A DNA stretch of 64,000 nucleotides, from contig NZ_CP076060.1 in NCBI RefSeq assembly GCF_018729255.1, forward strand, positions 868,001 through 932,000, given 5' to 3'. The notes beneath the pieces were generated by a model. That model saw nothing but the letters and a program-made list of their open reading frames with translations. It was not told the DNA's origin and did no database searches. Position numbers and translations under genes: made by a program. This DNA is from Cupriavidus sp. EM10 (GTDB taxonomy: Bacteria; Pseudomonadota; Gammaproteobacteria; Burkholderiales; Burkholderiaceae). Shown piece after piece: positions 36,187 through 44,366 of the stretch; within the stretch, counting starts at the first letter, position 1; every line of letters starts with the position of its first letter.

Positions 36187-37593
36187 TTACTCCGTGCCGT
36201 GACTGTTGGCGGCGGCGTTGCGCATGGCGTCCTCGGCCGACTGGATGCCGTTGAAGAACAGGTTCAGGGCCACGGCAACGATGGTGCCCAGCACGATGCC
36301 GCTGTGCGTGAACGGGTCGGTCCACTTGGGCAGGTACTGGAACAACGTGGGCGACAGGGTCGGGATCATGCCGAAGCCGATCGAGATCGCCACGATGAAC
36401 AGGTTGTGGCGGTTGCGGTTGAAATCGCACGAACCCAGGATGCGGATGCCGGTGGCCGCCACCATGCCGAACATCACGATGCCCGCGCCGCCCAGGACGA
36501 ACTGGGGCACCGACGCTACCACGTGGGCCATCTTCGGGAACAGGCCGAAAGCGATCAGGATCAGGCCGCCAGCTGCCGCCACGTAGCGCGAGCGCACGCC
36601 GGTTACCGTGACCAGCCCCACGTTCTGCGAGAACGACGTGTACGGGAAGGTGTTGAACACGCCGCCGATCACGGTGCCCAGGCCGTCGGCGCGCAGGCCG
36701 GCGGTCAGGTCCTTCGTGCTCAGCTTGCGGCCGGTGATGTCTGACAAGGCCAGGAACATGCCGGTCGATTCCACCAGCGTGATCAGCATCACGATGCACA
36801 TCGACAGCACGGCGGTCAGCTGGAACGTCGGCATGCCGAAGTGCAGCGGCGTGATGACGGCCACGTAGCTGGCTTCATGCAGGCCTTCGAACGACACCTT
36901 GCCCATGGCCATGGCCACCAGCGTACCGATGATGATGCCGAGCAGCACCGCGCAGTTGGCCACCAGGCCGCGCCCGAAGCGCGTCAGCAGCAGCACCACC
37001 ACCAGCACCAGGCCGGCGATGGCCAGGTTGCCCAGGTCGCCATAGGCCAGGTTCGGTACCTCCTTGACCACGCCGTCGATCACGGCGCGCGTGGTGGGCT
37101 GGCCGCCGCCGGCCCAGTTGATGCCCACGCGCATCAGCGACACGCCGATCAGCGTGATCACCGTCCCCGTGACAACCGGTGGAAACAGCCCCAGCATGCG
37201 GCCCATCATCGGCGCGATCAGTATCCCGAACACCCCGGACGCGATCACCGCGCCATAGATGCCCAGCAGGCCCACGTTGGGGTCGTTGCCGATGGCGATC
37301 ATCGGCGCCACCGACGCGAACGTGACGCCCATCATCACCGGCATGCGAATGCCGAACTTCCAGAAGCCGAAGGCCTGGATCAGCGTGGCCAGGCCGGCCG
37401 CGAAGAGGTCGGCGTTGATCAGGAAGGCCAGCTGGTCCTTCGGCAGCTTTAGCGCGCCGCCAACGATAAGGGGAACCGCGACGGTGCCGGCGTACATCAC
37501 CAGCACGTGCTGCAGGCCCAGGGCCAGCAACCGCCCGGAGGGCAGCCGCTCGTTTGTCAGATCCGTGGGGACCGTGGTGCTTGCGGAATTCAT
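36187..37593 (-). CDS. urate/xanthine permease (nucleobase:cation symporter-2 family)
   Basis: 468 residues and about 12-14 membrane segments. NCS2 hallmarks: LQHVLVMYAGTVAVPLIVGG in the first segment, and later TGMFLALSDITGRKLSTKDL followed by GGVFNTFPYTSFSQNVGLVT, the NAT signature region. The presence of uraD, puuE, uraH and puuD nearby points to urate or xanthine as substrate (UacT/PbuX-like). The start is ATG 37593 with AGGAG about ten bases upstream. A GntR gene lies upstream on the same strand. Confidence 0.9.
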   Translation of the reverse strand: MNSASTTVPTDLTNERLPSGRLLALGLQHVLVMYAGTVAVPLIVGGALKLPKDQLAFLINADLFAAGLATLIQAFGFWKFGIRMPVMMGVTFASVAPMIAIGNDPNVGLLGIYGAVIASGVFGILIAPMMGRMLGLFPPVVTGTVITLIGVSLMRVGINWAGGGQPTTRAVIDGVVKEVPNLAYGDLGNLAIAGLVLVVVLLLTRFGRGLVANCAVLLGIIIGTLVAMAMGKVSFEGLHEASYVAVITPLHFGMPTFQLTAVLSMCIVMLITLVESTGMFLALSDITGRKLSTKDLTAGLRADGLGTVIGGVFNTFPYTSFSQNVGLVTVTGVRSRYVAAAGGLILIAFGLFPKMAHVVASVPQFVLGGAGIVMFGMVAATGIRILGSCDFNRNRHNLFIVAISIGFGMIPTLSPTLFQYLPKWTDPFTHSGIVLGTIVAVALNLFFNGIQSAEDAMRNAAANSHGTE

Positions 37594-37801
37594 GGGTGTG
37601 TCTCCTCTCCTTTGGTTTCGATGGGAACGCGCGCCGGGTTCCACCCTTGACCGCTTTGTCGTTGCCTCTTGTCGCGGGCATTTGTTGGCGGTTCTTGTCC
37701 GGTTTCAGTCGCGCCTCTGGCGGGCTTGATCAGCGACGGAAAACCGGCGGGCCTGCATCGGCAACAGGGGATTTCTGTTGCCCGGCGGCGGGAACATCGT
37801 G

Positions 37802-38545
37802 CTAGGTGGAGCGGCCCAGCACGGTGCGAAGATCGAAGTTGCCGGGCTCGTCCGGCTGCACGCGGTCCGCGCAGGCGCCAAGGTGGTGCGCCATGCGCGT
37901 CTGGGCCAGCGCGGCATCGCCCTGTTCCAGTGCGTCGAGGATCTCGTCGTGCTCGTCGAACGAGCAGGCGTTGTGGCCGGGGGCTTCCACGCTGGCAATC
38001 ATCAGCGTCGTGCGCGATACCAGCCGGCGCATCATCGTCACCAGCAGCTCGTTGCCCGAAAGATCTGCCAGCGCGGTGTGGAATTCGGCCGACAGGCGAA
38101 TCCAGGTCGGACGCTCGTGGGTCAGGAATGCCTGGCGCTCGTCGTTGACCATCTTGCGCAGCGGGGCAATCACGCTGCGCACGTTGGGCATGGCGGCCAG
38201 CTTTTCCAGCACCGCGCGTTCCAGCATCTGGCGCAGTTCGAACATGTCGTGGGCCTCGTCGGTGGACGGGCTGGCGATGAACGCGCCACGGTTCGGTTCC
38301 AGGTCGACCATGCCGTCGGCGGCCAGCCGCGACAGCACCTTGCGCACCGTGTGACGTGCGGTGGCATAGATTTCGCAAAGCGAGTGCTCGGTCAGCTTGG
38401 TGCGCGGCGGCAGCCGGTGCTCCATGATCGCGTCGTAGATCTCGTGATACATGCGCTCTTCCACCGACCCCTTGCGGGCGGGCTTGTTATCGGTGGACGC
38501 GGGCAGGGCGTCGGCGGCGGCAATCAGCTTGAGATTCTTGGACAT
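37802..38545 (-). CDS. GntR family (FadR-type) regulator of purine degradation
   Basis: 247 residues from ATG 38545. An N-terminal winged helix (YHEIYDAIMEHRLPPRTKLT, LCEIYATARHTVRKVLSRLA, GMVDLEPNRGAFIA) is followed by an FCD-type all-helical ligand domain (FELRQMLERAVLEKLA, WIRLSAEFHTALADLSGNEL). It lies between the permease and the divergent uraH-puuD operon, and the intergenic DNA contains ATTGT..ACAAT operators, so it very likely controls both. The effector is probably a purine breakdown intermediate such as urate or allantoin; that is inference. Confidence 0.88.
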   Translation of the reverse strand: MSKNLKLIAAADALPASTDNKPARKGSVEERMYHEIYDAIMEHRLPPRTKLTEHSLCEIYATARHTVRKVLSRLAADGMVDLEPNRGAFIASPSTDEAHDMFELRQMLERAVLEKLAAMPNVRSVIAPLRKMVNDERQAFLTHERPTWIRLSAEFHTALADLSGNELLVTMMRRLVSRTTLMIASVEAPGHNACSFDEHDEILDALEQGDAALAQTRMAHHLGACADRVQPDEPGNFDLRTVLGRST

Positions 38546-38655
38546 GCTGGGCACTCGTGGAAGCGGGAGAGGCGATGGTCAGCGATCGTAGCGAGCCGTT
38601 CACACATCAACATCAAGGGTCTTGATATCGATCATTTAGCTGCGTAGATCTAAAA

Positions 38656-38699
38656 ATTGTTGACAATTATTTGGATATGCAAGCACCATTGTCAACAAA
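38656..38699. promoter_or_regulatory. paired GntR operators between gntR and uraH
   Basis: ATTGTTGACAAT (38656-38667) is a palindrome with arms ATTGT/ACAAT. ATTGTCAACAAA (38688-38699) is its near-exact reverse complement 32 bases further. The first contains a TTGACA hexamer, so binding should compete with RNA polymerase. The size and form fit FadR-type GntR sites. Confidence 0.7.
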
Positions 38700-38715
38700 A
38701 CCGACCCAGGTTTTC

Positions 38716-38743
38716 GACAACTACGGGTATTTACCGAGTTGTC
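38716..38743. promoter_or_regulatory. additional inverted repeat GACAACT...AGTTGTC
   Basis: GACAACT (38716-38722) and AGTTGTC (38737-38743) form an inverted repeat separated by 14 bases, close to the paired operators and about 150 bases before uraH. The arms share the TTGTC core of the GntR sites. Confidence 0.45.
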
Positions 38744-38890
38744 ATCAGGATAGGGCAGGCGCATTGTCGCCTCGCACCAATCCAGCGCCGGGATGCGTTG
38801 AAACACGTACCGAGCGGGCACCATTCCCACAAATGGTGCTAGTGAAGGCAGCGGCGCCCCTCACAACCCACATTCCAAAGGAAGAACAGG

Positions 38891-39244
38891 ATGGGACGCT
38901 TGACCACTCACGTTCTCGACACCGCTGCCGGCACGCCCGGCGCCGGCATGTCGGTTAGCCTGCATAAAATTGTCAACAATCGTCGCGAGACCCTGAAGTC
39001 GATCCAGACCAACCACGACGGCCGTGCGGACCAGCCCCTGCTGGAAGGCGCCGACCTGCAGGCTGGCGTCTACGAGCTCGATTTCGGCGCCGGCGCCTAC
39101 TTCCGTGCGCAGGGCGTGAAGCTGCCCGAGCCGGCATTCCTTGACGTGGTGACGCTGCGTTTCGGCATTGCCGACACGAACGCGCACTACCACGTGCCCC
39201 TGCTGGTGTCGCCGTGGTCGTACTCGACCTACCGCGGCAGCTGA
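38891..39244 (+). CDS. uraH: 5-hydroxyisourate hydrolase
   Basis: 117 residues, a transthyretin-like tetrameric enzyme that hydrolyses 5-hydroxyisourate to OHCU. The N-terminal LTTHVLDTAAGTPGAGM (catalytic His), the central PLLEGADLQAGVYELDFGAG and the C-terminal HYHVPLLVSPWSYSTYRGS are the three family signatures; the YRGS end completes the active site. It has a purine-type leader (AAGGAAGAACAGG) before ATG 38891. A perfect copy of the GntR operator lies inside the gene at 38969. It is 31 bases upstream of puuD. Confidence 0.96.
   Translation: MGRLTTHVLDTAAGTPGAGMSVSLHKIVNNRRETLKSIQTNHDGRADQPLLEGADLQAGVYELDFGAGAYFRAQGVKLPEPAFLDVVTLRFGIADTNAHYHVPLLVSPWSYSTYRGS
38969..38980. promoter_or_regulatory. 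third GntR operator copy, inside uraH
   Basis: ATTGTCAACAAT, an exact reverse complement of the site at 38656, lies 78 bases into the uraH coding sequence (encoding KIVNNR). An intragenic operator could permit DNA looping or act as a roadblock. Confidence 0.5.
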
Positions 39245-39275
39245 AACAAGGCGGACGGGAACAAGGAGACAAGTC

Positions 39276-40484
39276 ATGGAAGGCTACATTCTCGACTGGG
39301 CCAATCTGCTGTTGCGCTGGCTGCATGTCATCACGGCGATCGCCTGGATCGGTTCGTCGTTCTACTTCGTCTGGCTGGACAACAGCCTGACGCGCCCCAT
39401 CGATGCCGGCCTGAAGGACAAGGGCGTCGATGGCGAGCTGTGGGCCGTGCACGGTGGCGGCTTCTACAACCCCCAGAAATACCTGACCGCGCCAAAATCG
39501 CTGCCCGAGAACCTGCACTGGTTCTACTGGGAGTCGTATTCCACGTGGATGAGCGGCTTTGCGCTGCTGGTGGTGCTGTACCTGTTCAATGCCAGCACGT
39601 TCCTGATCGACAAGAACGTCTACGACATGTCGCCCGGCGCCGCCGTGGGCTTTGCCGTGACGTACCTGATCGTGGGCTGGGTGGTCTATGACGCGATCTG
39701 CCGCATCTTCGGCAAGAGCGACAAGACCGTGGGCATCCTGGTGGCGGTGTATGTGGGCGTGGCTGCCTTCGTGGCCTGCCACATCTTCTCGGGCCGCGCG
39801 GCATTCCTGCTGACCGGCGCGATGATCGCCACGATCATGAGCGCGAACGTGCTGTTCTGGATCATCCCGGGCCAGCGCAAGGTGGTGGCCGCCCTGAAGG
39901 CTGGCCAGCCGGTGGACCCGATCCACGGCAAGCGCGGCAAGCAGCGCAGCGTGCACAACACCTACTTCACGCTGCCGGTGCTGTTCGCGATGCTGTCGAA
40001 CCACTACAGCATGACGTACGCGGCCAAGAACAACTGGCTGGTGCTGATCATGGTGATGCTCGCAGGTGTGCTGATCCGCCAGTTCTTCATCCTGAAGCAC
40101 AAGGGCAAGATCAATATCGCCTGGCCGGCCGCCGGCGTAGCGTGCCTGGGCCTGGTCGCATTCCTGATCGCCCCGCAGCCGCGCCAGCAAGTGGCCAAGG
40201 CCGACGGCGACGCCGCCGCAACGGCCGTGAGCTTCGTGAAGGTGCAGGAAATCATGAACTCGCGCTGCGTGCAGTGCCATGCCGAGCAGCCGAAGATGAT
40301 GCCAACCGCCGCCAAGGGCATCAAGCTCGACAGCGTCGATGGCATCAAGTCGCACGCCCAGCTGATCTACCAGCAGGCCGTGCAGCAGAAGGCCATGCCG
40401 CTGGGTAACGTCACCCAGATCACGGACGACGAGCGTGCGCTGCTGGGCCAGTGGTTCGAGGGCGGCGCCAAGACGACCAACTGA
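39276..40484 (+). CDS. puuD: membrane urate hydroxylase PuuD with C-terminal cytochrome c domain
   Basis: 402 residues. PuuD oxidises urate to 5-hydroxyisourate in the inner membrane, replacing soluble uricase. Eight or so membrane segments are seen (LLRWLHVITAIAWIGSSFYF, FALLVVLYLFN, and so on), with the family motif FYWESYSTWMSGFA. The C-terminal periplasmic domain carries the haem c site CVQCH and a distal Met (KAMPLGN). AAGGAG lies seven bases before ATG 39276. It forms an operon with uraH, whose product uses the next intermediate. Confidence 0.95.
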   Translation: MEGYILDWANLLLRWLHVITAIAWIGSSFYFVWLDNSLTRPIDAGLKDKGVDGELWAVHGGGFYNPQKYLTAPKSLPENLHWFYWESYSTWMSGFALLVVLYLFNASTFLIDKNVYDMSPGAAVGFAVTYLIVGWVVYDAICRIFGKSDKTVGILVAVYVGVAAFVACHIFSGRAAFLLTGAMIATIMSANVLFWIIPGQRKVVAALKAGQPVDPIHGKRGKQRSVHNTYFTLPVLFAMLSNHYSMTYAAKNNWLVLIMVMLAGVLIRQFFILKHKGKINIAWPAAGVACLGLVAFLIAPQPRQQVAKADGDAAATAVSFVKVQEIMNSRCVQCHAEQPKMMPTAAKGIKLDSVDGIKSHAQLIYQQAVQQKAMPLGNVTQITDDERALLGQWFEGGAKTTN

Positions 40485-40563
40485 TTTGACCGGGCATCGG
40501 TGATCGACGGTCCGGAGGCTGCGCAGTCAGCAGCCGGCTGTACCGGACCGGCGAGGGTTTGAG

Positions 40564-40586
40564 CGGGGCTTCGGCCCCGTTTTTTT
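40564..40586 (+). terminator. Rho-independent terminator of uraH-puuD
   Basis: CGGGGC (40564-40569), TTCG tetraloop, GCCCCG (40574-40579), then seven T; 80 bases after puuD. Confidence 0.93.
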
Positions 40587-40601
40587 GTTTCTGGCGATCA
40601 A

Positions 40602-40633
40602 CGGTTTTCTCCCCTCTCCCACGGGGTGGGAGA
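40602..40633. repeat. REP-like hairpin, copy 2
   Basis: CGGTTTTCTCCCCTCTCCC (40602-40620) repeats the block at 21753-21771. Here the hairpin is shorter: TCTCCCAC (40615-40622) / GTGGGAGA (40626-40633). It lies between the puuD terminator and the Mn exporter stop. Confidence 0.55.
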
Positions 40634-40663
40634 CGGGAGCGAGCTGGCGGGGAGCGTTCGTCC

Positions 40664-41239
40664 TCAACCCCTCACATTAAACAACGCCAGCAACCCCAGC
40701 ACCAAAAAGATCGCCGCGGCAATCTTGTGGACCAGTGCGATCGGCATCTTGTTGGCGAAGCGGTCGCCCAGCAGCACGGCCGGTGCGTTGGCCAGCATCA
40801 TGCCGAACGTCGTGCCCGCGACAACGGCCAGTACTTCGCCATGGAAGCGGGCGGCCAGTGCCACCGTGGCGATCTGCGTCTTGTCGCCCATTTCGGCAAA
40901 GAAAAACGCCACGATCGTGGTGCCCAGGATGCCCAGCGCGCCCTTGACCGGCTTGGCTTCCTCCGCGTCGTCGAGCTTGTCCGGGATCAGCATCCAGCCA
41001 GCCATCGCAATAAAGCCAAGTCCAAGGATCCAGCGCAGCAGGTTGGCGCCCAGCACGCCGGTGATCCAGCCGCCCAGCGCCCCGGCAAAGCCGTGGTTGA
41101 CCAGCGTGGCAATCAGGATGCCGAGGATGATGGGAAGGGGCTTGCGATACCGTGCGGCCAGAACGAGCGAAAGCAGCTGCGTCTTGTCGCCCATTTCTGC
41201 GAGCGCGACGATACCTGTGGAGACGAGGAACGATTCCAT
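40664..41239 (-). CDS. TMEM165/GDT1 family manganese exporter
   Basis: 191 residues with six membrane segments in two inverted halves. Each half has the family signature: VALAEMGDKTQLLSLVLAAR and FFFAEMGDKTQIATVALAAR. Bacterial members (MneA type) export Mn(II). The metal role is strongly supported by a yybP-ykoY Mn-sensing leader on the same strand at 41328-41485. ATG 41239 (MESFLVSTGIVALAEMGDKT) is the natural start; the open frame continues 19 codons upstream but runs into the leader. It sits within the purine cluster without an obvious functional link. Confidence 0.93.
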   Translation of the reverse strand: MESFLVSTGIVALAEMGDKTQLLSLVLAARYRKPLPIILGILIATLVNHGFAGALGGWITGVLGANLLRWILGLGFIAMAGWMLIPDKLDDAEEAKPVKGALGILGTTIVAFFFAEMGDKTQIATVALAARFHGEVLAVVAGTTFGMMLANAPAVLLGDRFANKMPIALVHKIAAAIFLVLGLLALFNVRG

Positions 41240-41269
41240 TCTTATAGGTGCAATAACCGGGCCGCAAAC

Positions 41270-41285
41270 GCATCTCGCGAGATGC
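41270..41285. repeat. perfect 16-base palindrome in the leader of the Mn exporter gene
   Basis: GCATCTCGCGAGATGC is its own reverse complement. It lies between the riboswitch aptamer and the start codon, 31 bases upstream of the ATG, and could fold into part of the expression platform or be a protein site. Confidence 0.5.
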
Positions 41286-41327
41286 CAATGACGCACACCT
41301 TTCCCGGCCCGGCCAGAAAGGTATGGT

Positions 41328-41485
41328 CATCGGTCTCGCCAGGCGTCGGACACAAGGTCCTTGGCTGCGCACGCCATAACCGCCTGCCGTGTTGGCATTT
41401 GGTCAAGTCTGTTGACGTACGCCCCTGTCTTCCGGATGCCGCATTGCGCGGCGCGGTGAGATCAGGGCGGCTACTCCCCAATGGA
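41328..41485 (-). promoter_or_regulatory. yybP-ykoY manganese riboswitch upstream of the GDT1 gene
   Basis: Read on the minus strand, the element opens with ATTGGGGAGTAGCCG (GGGGAGTAGCC is the conserved 5' loop of this class) and closes with GGCGAGACCGAT (the conserved 3' loop). ATTGG and CCGAT pair to form P1. The span of about 155 bases contains internal pairable segments such as the CGTCAACAGACTTGACC and GCCAACACGGCAGG regions. Downstream, CCTTTC (41315-41310 side) and GAAAGG can form an expression-platform hairpin before the ATG. The class senses Mn(II) and typically switches on Mn exporters. Confidence 0.85.
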
Positions 41486-41570
41486 AGTCCGCATTGTAGC
41501 CAGACCAGTGGGTGAAGTCCACCGATCTGGCTGTTTTACGATATAGTCAGCTCCTTCTTGCGAATGATTC

Positions 41571-42766
41571 TCAGGCCGGCACCGGGCTGTTCTCGCTGGT
41601 CTGGCGACCGCGGAAATCGGTCCAGCACAGGGCCTTGAAGTCGTACAGCTTGCAGCGGCGCGCGGTGCCGAAGTACCAGCGCCACGAGAAATTCTCGATG
41701 ATGATGCGGCCCGGCAGCGCGTGTTCCAGCAGTGCCTGGGCGCGCTTGAGCTGGTACAGCGGCACGCTCATGTCCACGTGGTGGGCCGTGTGTTCCATGA
41801 TGTGATGCAGCGCGGCGCCGATGCCCATGCCGAAGCGCAGATGCACGGTCGTGGACACGAACGGCTGGGCCTTGGCCCACATCGGCTTGGTGTCGTACCA
41901 GGCCACGCTCGTATGCGTATGGTGTACGTACAGCACGAAGCCGACCGTGGTATTCCACACCAGGAACGGCAGCACGAAGCCGGTGCCGATCATCAGCAGC
42001 ACGGACTGATCCGTGGCCACGGCCAACCAGGCCAGCGCGCCGATCCACAGCGCGCCGAATGCCGCGACCAGCGCGCAGTCCCACATGAAGATCGCCCGGC
42101 GCGTGGCCATCTGGCGCTTGCTCGGGAAGAACAGCTTGAACCACCAGATCTCGATCAGGTAGTACAGCCCGGCGCCAAAGCCGTTGCGGTAGATGCGCTC
42201 CATCACCCGGCGGCGGCGCGGCAGTGCGCGGAATTCCTCGAGCGAGTAGGGCGCCCAGACGAAGTCGAAGCCCTTCAGGTTGGTATAGCCGTGATGTACG
42301 ACGTTATGGCCCACTTCCCACAGGCTGTATGGCGTCAGCGACGGCAGGAAGGTCAGCCGGCCCAGCCACTTGTTCAGGCCCCGGTTGTCGGTCAGGCTCT
42401 GGTGGCAGGCATCGTGGCCGATGATGAACAGGCGCGCGATGATCAGGCCGGCCAGCACGCCCAGGCCGAGCTTGGCCCACCACGCCGACAGCAGCACCAC
42501 GCCAGCCAGCACGGCGGCGAACAGCGCGTAGTCGAACGCGAACAGCAGCAGCGCACGCGGGGTGCTGCGGCGTCCCAGCGGAATCAGCCAGCTGCGGATG
42601 GTCTTGCGGTTGGGGAACGGTGCCTCGAAGGCGATGGGCTCCGGCAGCGGAACGTTGCCGGAAGATGGAATCTGGTGGGTCTGGCGGGCTTGGCCGGGGC
42701 GGCCGAAGTGCCGATGGAATCGGCCGCGGCGTCGGCCGCGGAAAGGGTCTCGGATCGGGCAGTCAT
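41571..42766 (-). pseudogene. membrane fatty acid desaturase, broken by a one-base frameshift
   Basis: An acyl-lipid desaturase-type di-iron membrane enzyme introducing a double bond in fatty acids. Histidine boxes: HDACHQSL, then WEVGHNVVHHGYTN, and MEHTAHHVDMSVPLYQL. Four membrane segments are visible. The N-terminus (MTARSETLSAADAAADSIGT) lies in another frame. Adding one base to GGGG 42696-42699 (CCCC on the coding strand) gives ...AAPGQARQTHQIPSSGNV and then IRSWLIPLGRRSTPRALLLF, about 398 residues in total. A 24-base palindrome lies 83 bases upstream. It has no evident link to the purine genes around it. Confidence 0.85.
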
Positions 42767-42848
42767 CGAAGGTCCAGCAAGTCGAAATACGTGGCGCCCC
42801 GTCTTCGAGGGCGCGCGGATGCGACAGGCTAGAAGGGTTTGATGACGA

Positions 42849-42872
42849 TTGTGTTGATTCCAGTCAATACAA
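42849..42872. promoter_or_regulatory. 24-base near-perfect palindrome upstream of the desaturase
   Basis: TTGTGTTGA (42849-42857), spacer TTCCAG, TCAATACAA (42864-42872). The arms match at eight of nine positions. The position, 83-106 bases upstream of the desaturase ATG, suggests a repressor or activator site for a dimeric regulator; the regulator is not known. Confidence 0.55.
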
Positions 42873-42881
42873 GACCTCTAA

Positions 42882-42919
42882 AAGGGGCTTTTCGTTCGCA
42901 TGCGCCCGGAAAGCCCCTT
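42882..42919 (-). terminator. terminator hairpin after guaD
   Basis: AAGGGGCTTT (42882-42891) and AAAGCCCCTT (42910-42919) with an 18-base loop; further A to the left give a short U tract on the minus strand. It lies 21 bases past the guaD stop. Confidence 0.75.
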
Positions 42920-42939
42920 GGCGACGTCGGCAGCCGTGA

Positions 42940-44283
42940 TCAGACGGCCACCGGTTCTCCGGCCGTGGTCTGCTCGCCCATGATGTAGACGCTGTCGATC
43001 ACGCGGTCGTCGCCCAGCATGGCGAATGCGAAAAGTTGCTCTTCCAGTGTTTCCGAGCGATGGCTGCGGCGCGCGATCAGCGGCGTGGCCTGGGGGTCCA
43101 GCACCACGAAATCGGCTTCGCAGCCAGGCTCGAAGCTGCCGATGCGGTCCTGCCAGCCCAGTGCCTCGGCGGCGGCGCGCGTGGCCAGGTAGAACATGCG
43201 CAGCGCGGTCAGGTGATAGCCGCCCATGCGGGCCACCTTGTGGGCCGCGTTCATGGTGCGGAACATCGAGAACGATGTGCCGCCGCCCACGTCCGTGGCC
43301 AGGGTCACGTTCAGGCGGTTGGCGTCGGACTGGTGGAAATCGTAGAAGCCGCTGCCCAGGAACAGGTTCGACGTGGGGCAGTGGGCTACCGCCGCGCCGC
43401 TGTCGGCCAGGCGGCGGCGGTCCTCGGGGTCGAGGTAGATGGCGTGGCCATAGAACGCACCCGGGCGCAGCAGGTTGTAGCGGTCGTAAACGTCCAGGTA
43501 GCTGCGCGCATCCGGGAACAGCTCGGCCACCCACTTCACCTCGTCGCGGTTCTCGGCCACGTGGGTCTGGATGAAGACGTCGTCATGCGCGCGGGCCAGT
43601 TCGCCGCAGGCGGCCAGCTGTGCCTCGGTCGACGTCGGCGCGAAGCGCGGCGTGATGGCGTAGGCCAGCCGGTCCTTGCCGTGCCACTTCGAGATCAGGT
43701 CGGCCGATTCACGCGCGCCGGACTCGGCCGTGTCGCGCAGGAATTCGGGGCAGTTGCGATCCATCATCACCTTGCCGGTGATCATGCGCATGTTGCGCGC
43801 CTGGCTGGCTGCGAACAGGCCGTCGGCCGACGCCGCATGGACGGTGCTCCAGACCATCGCCGTGGTGGTGCCGTTGCGCAGCAGTTCGTCGGTGAAGAAG
43901 TCGGCCACGCCGCGCGCGTAGGCGGCGTCGCTGAAGCGGCGTTCCTCGGGGAACGTGTAGGTGTCGAGCCAGTGCAGCAGGCCCGGCGACGGCGACGCGA
44001 TGATGTCGGTCTGCGGATAGTGGATGTGCGTGTCGATGAAGCCCGGCACGATCAGCTTGCCGCGATGGTCGACCACCTCGGCGCCGGGCGGGATCTCGCG
44101 CGAAAGCGCCTCGTACGATCCGACGGCGGCGACGCGGCCGGCCGTCACGATCAGCAGGCCGTCTTCCCAATACTGATAGGCATCGTCATGGAACTGCGGG
44201 TCGCGCAGGAAATGAAGGATGCGGCCGCGGATGGCGCGGGTGACGGCACCATGGGTGCGGGAAGCAGGGGAAGTCGTCGTCAT
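42940..44283 (-). CDS. guaD: guanine deaminase
   Basis: 447 residues, an amidohydrolase that deaminates guanine to xanthine. Zinc site: GFIDTHIHYPQTDIIA (HxH), FIQTHVAENRDEV (His), GHAIYLDPED (His) and ATDVGGGTSFSM (Asp). PEERRFSD and AVAHCPTSNLFLGSG are guanine deaminase specific. ATG 44283 has only a weak GAGA site. It is the last gene of the add-guaD part of the purine operon and feeds xanthine to XdhAB. Confidence 0.95.
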   Translation of the reverse strand: MTTTSPASRTHGAVTRAIRGRILHFLRDPQFHDDAYQYWEDGLLIVTAGRVAAVGSYEALSREIPPGAEVVDHRGKLIVPGFIDTHIHYPQTDIIASPSPGLLHWLDTYTFPEERRFSDAAYARGVADFFTDELLRNGTTTAMVWSTVHAASADGLFAASQARNMRMITGKVMMDRNCPEFLRDTAESGARESADLISKWHGKDRLAYAITPRFAPTSTEAQLAACGELARAHDDVFIQTHVAENRDEVKWVAELFPDARSYLDVYDRYNLLRPGAFYGHAIYLDPEDRRRLADSGAAVAHCPTSNLFLGSGFYDFHQSDANRLNVTLATDVGGGTSFSMFRTMNAAHKVARMGGYHLTALRMFYLATRAAAEALGWQDRIGSFEPGCEADFVVLDPQATPLIARRSHRSETLEEQLFAFAMLGDDRVIDSVYIMGEQTTAGEPVAV

Positions 44284-44366
44284 CGTCTTGTCTCGGGGCG
44301 GCCGGTGCCGCGCCCGTGCCATGTGGCAGCGGGCGCGGCATCCGGCGTTCTGGGTAGTGCGCCCGC

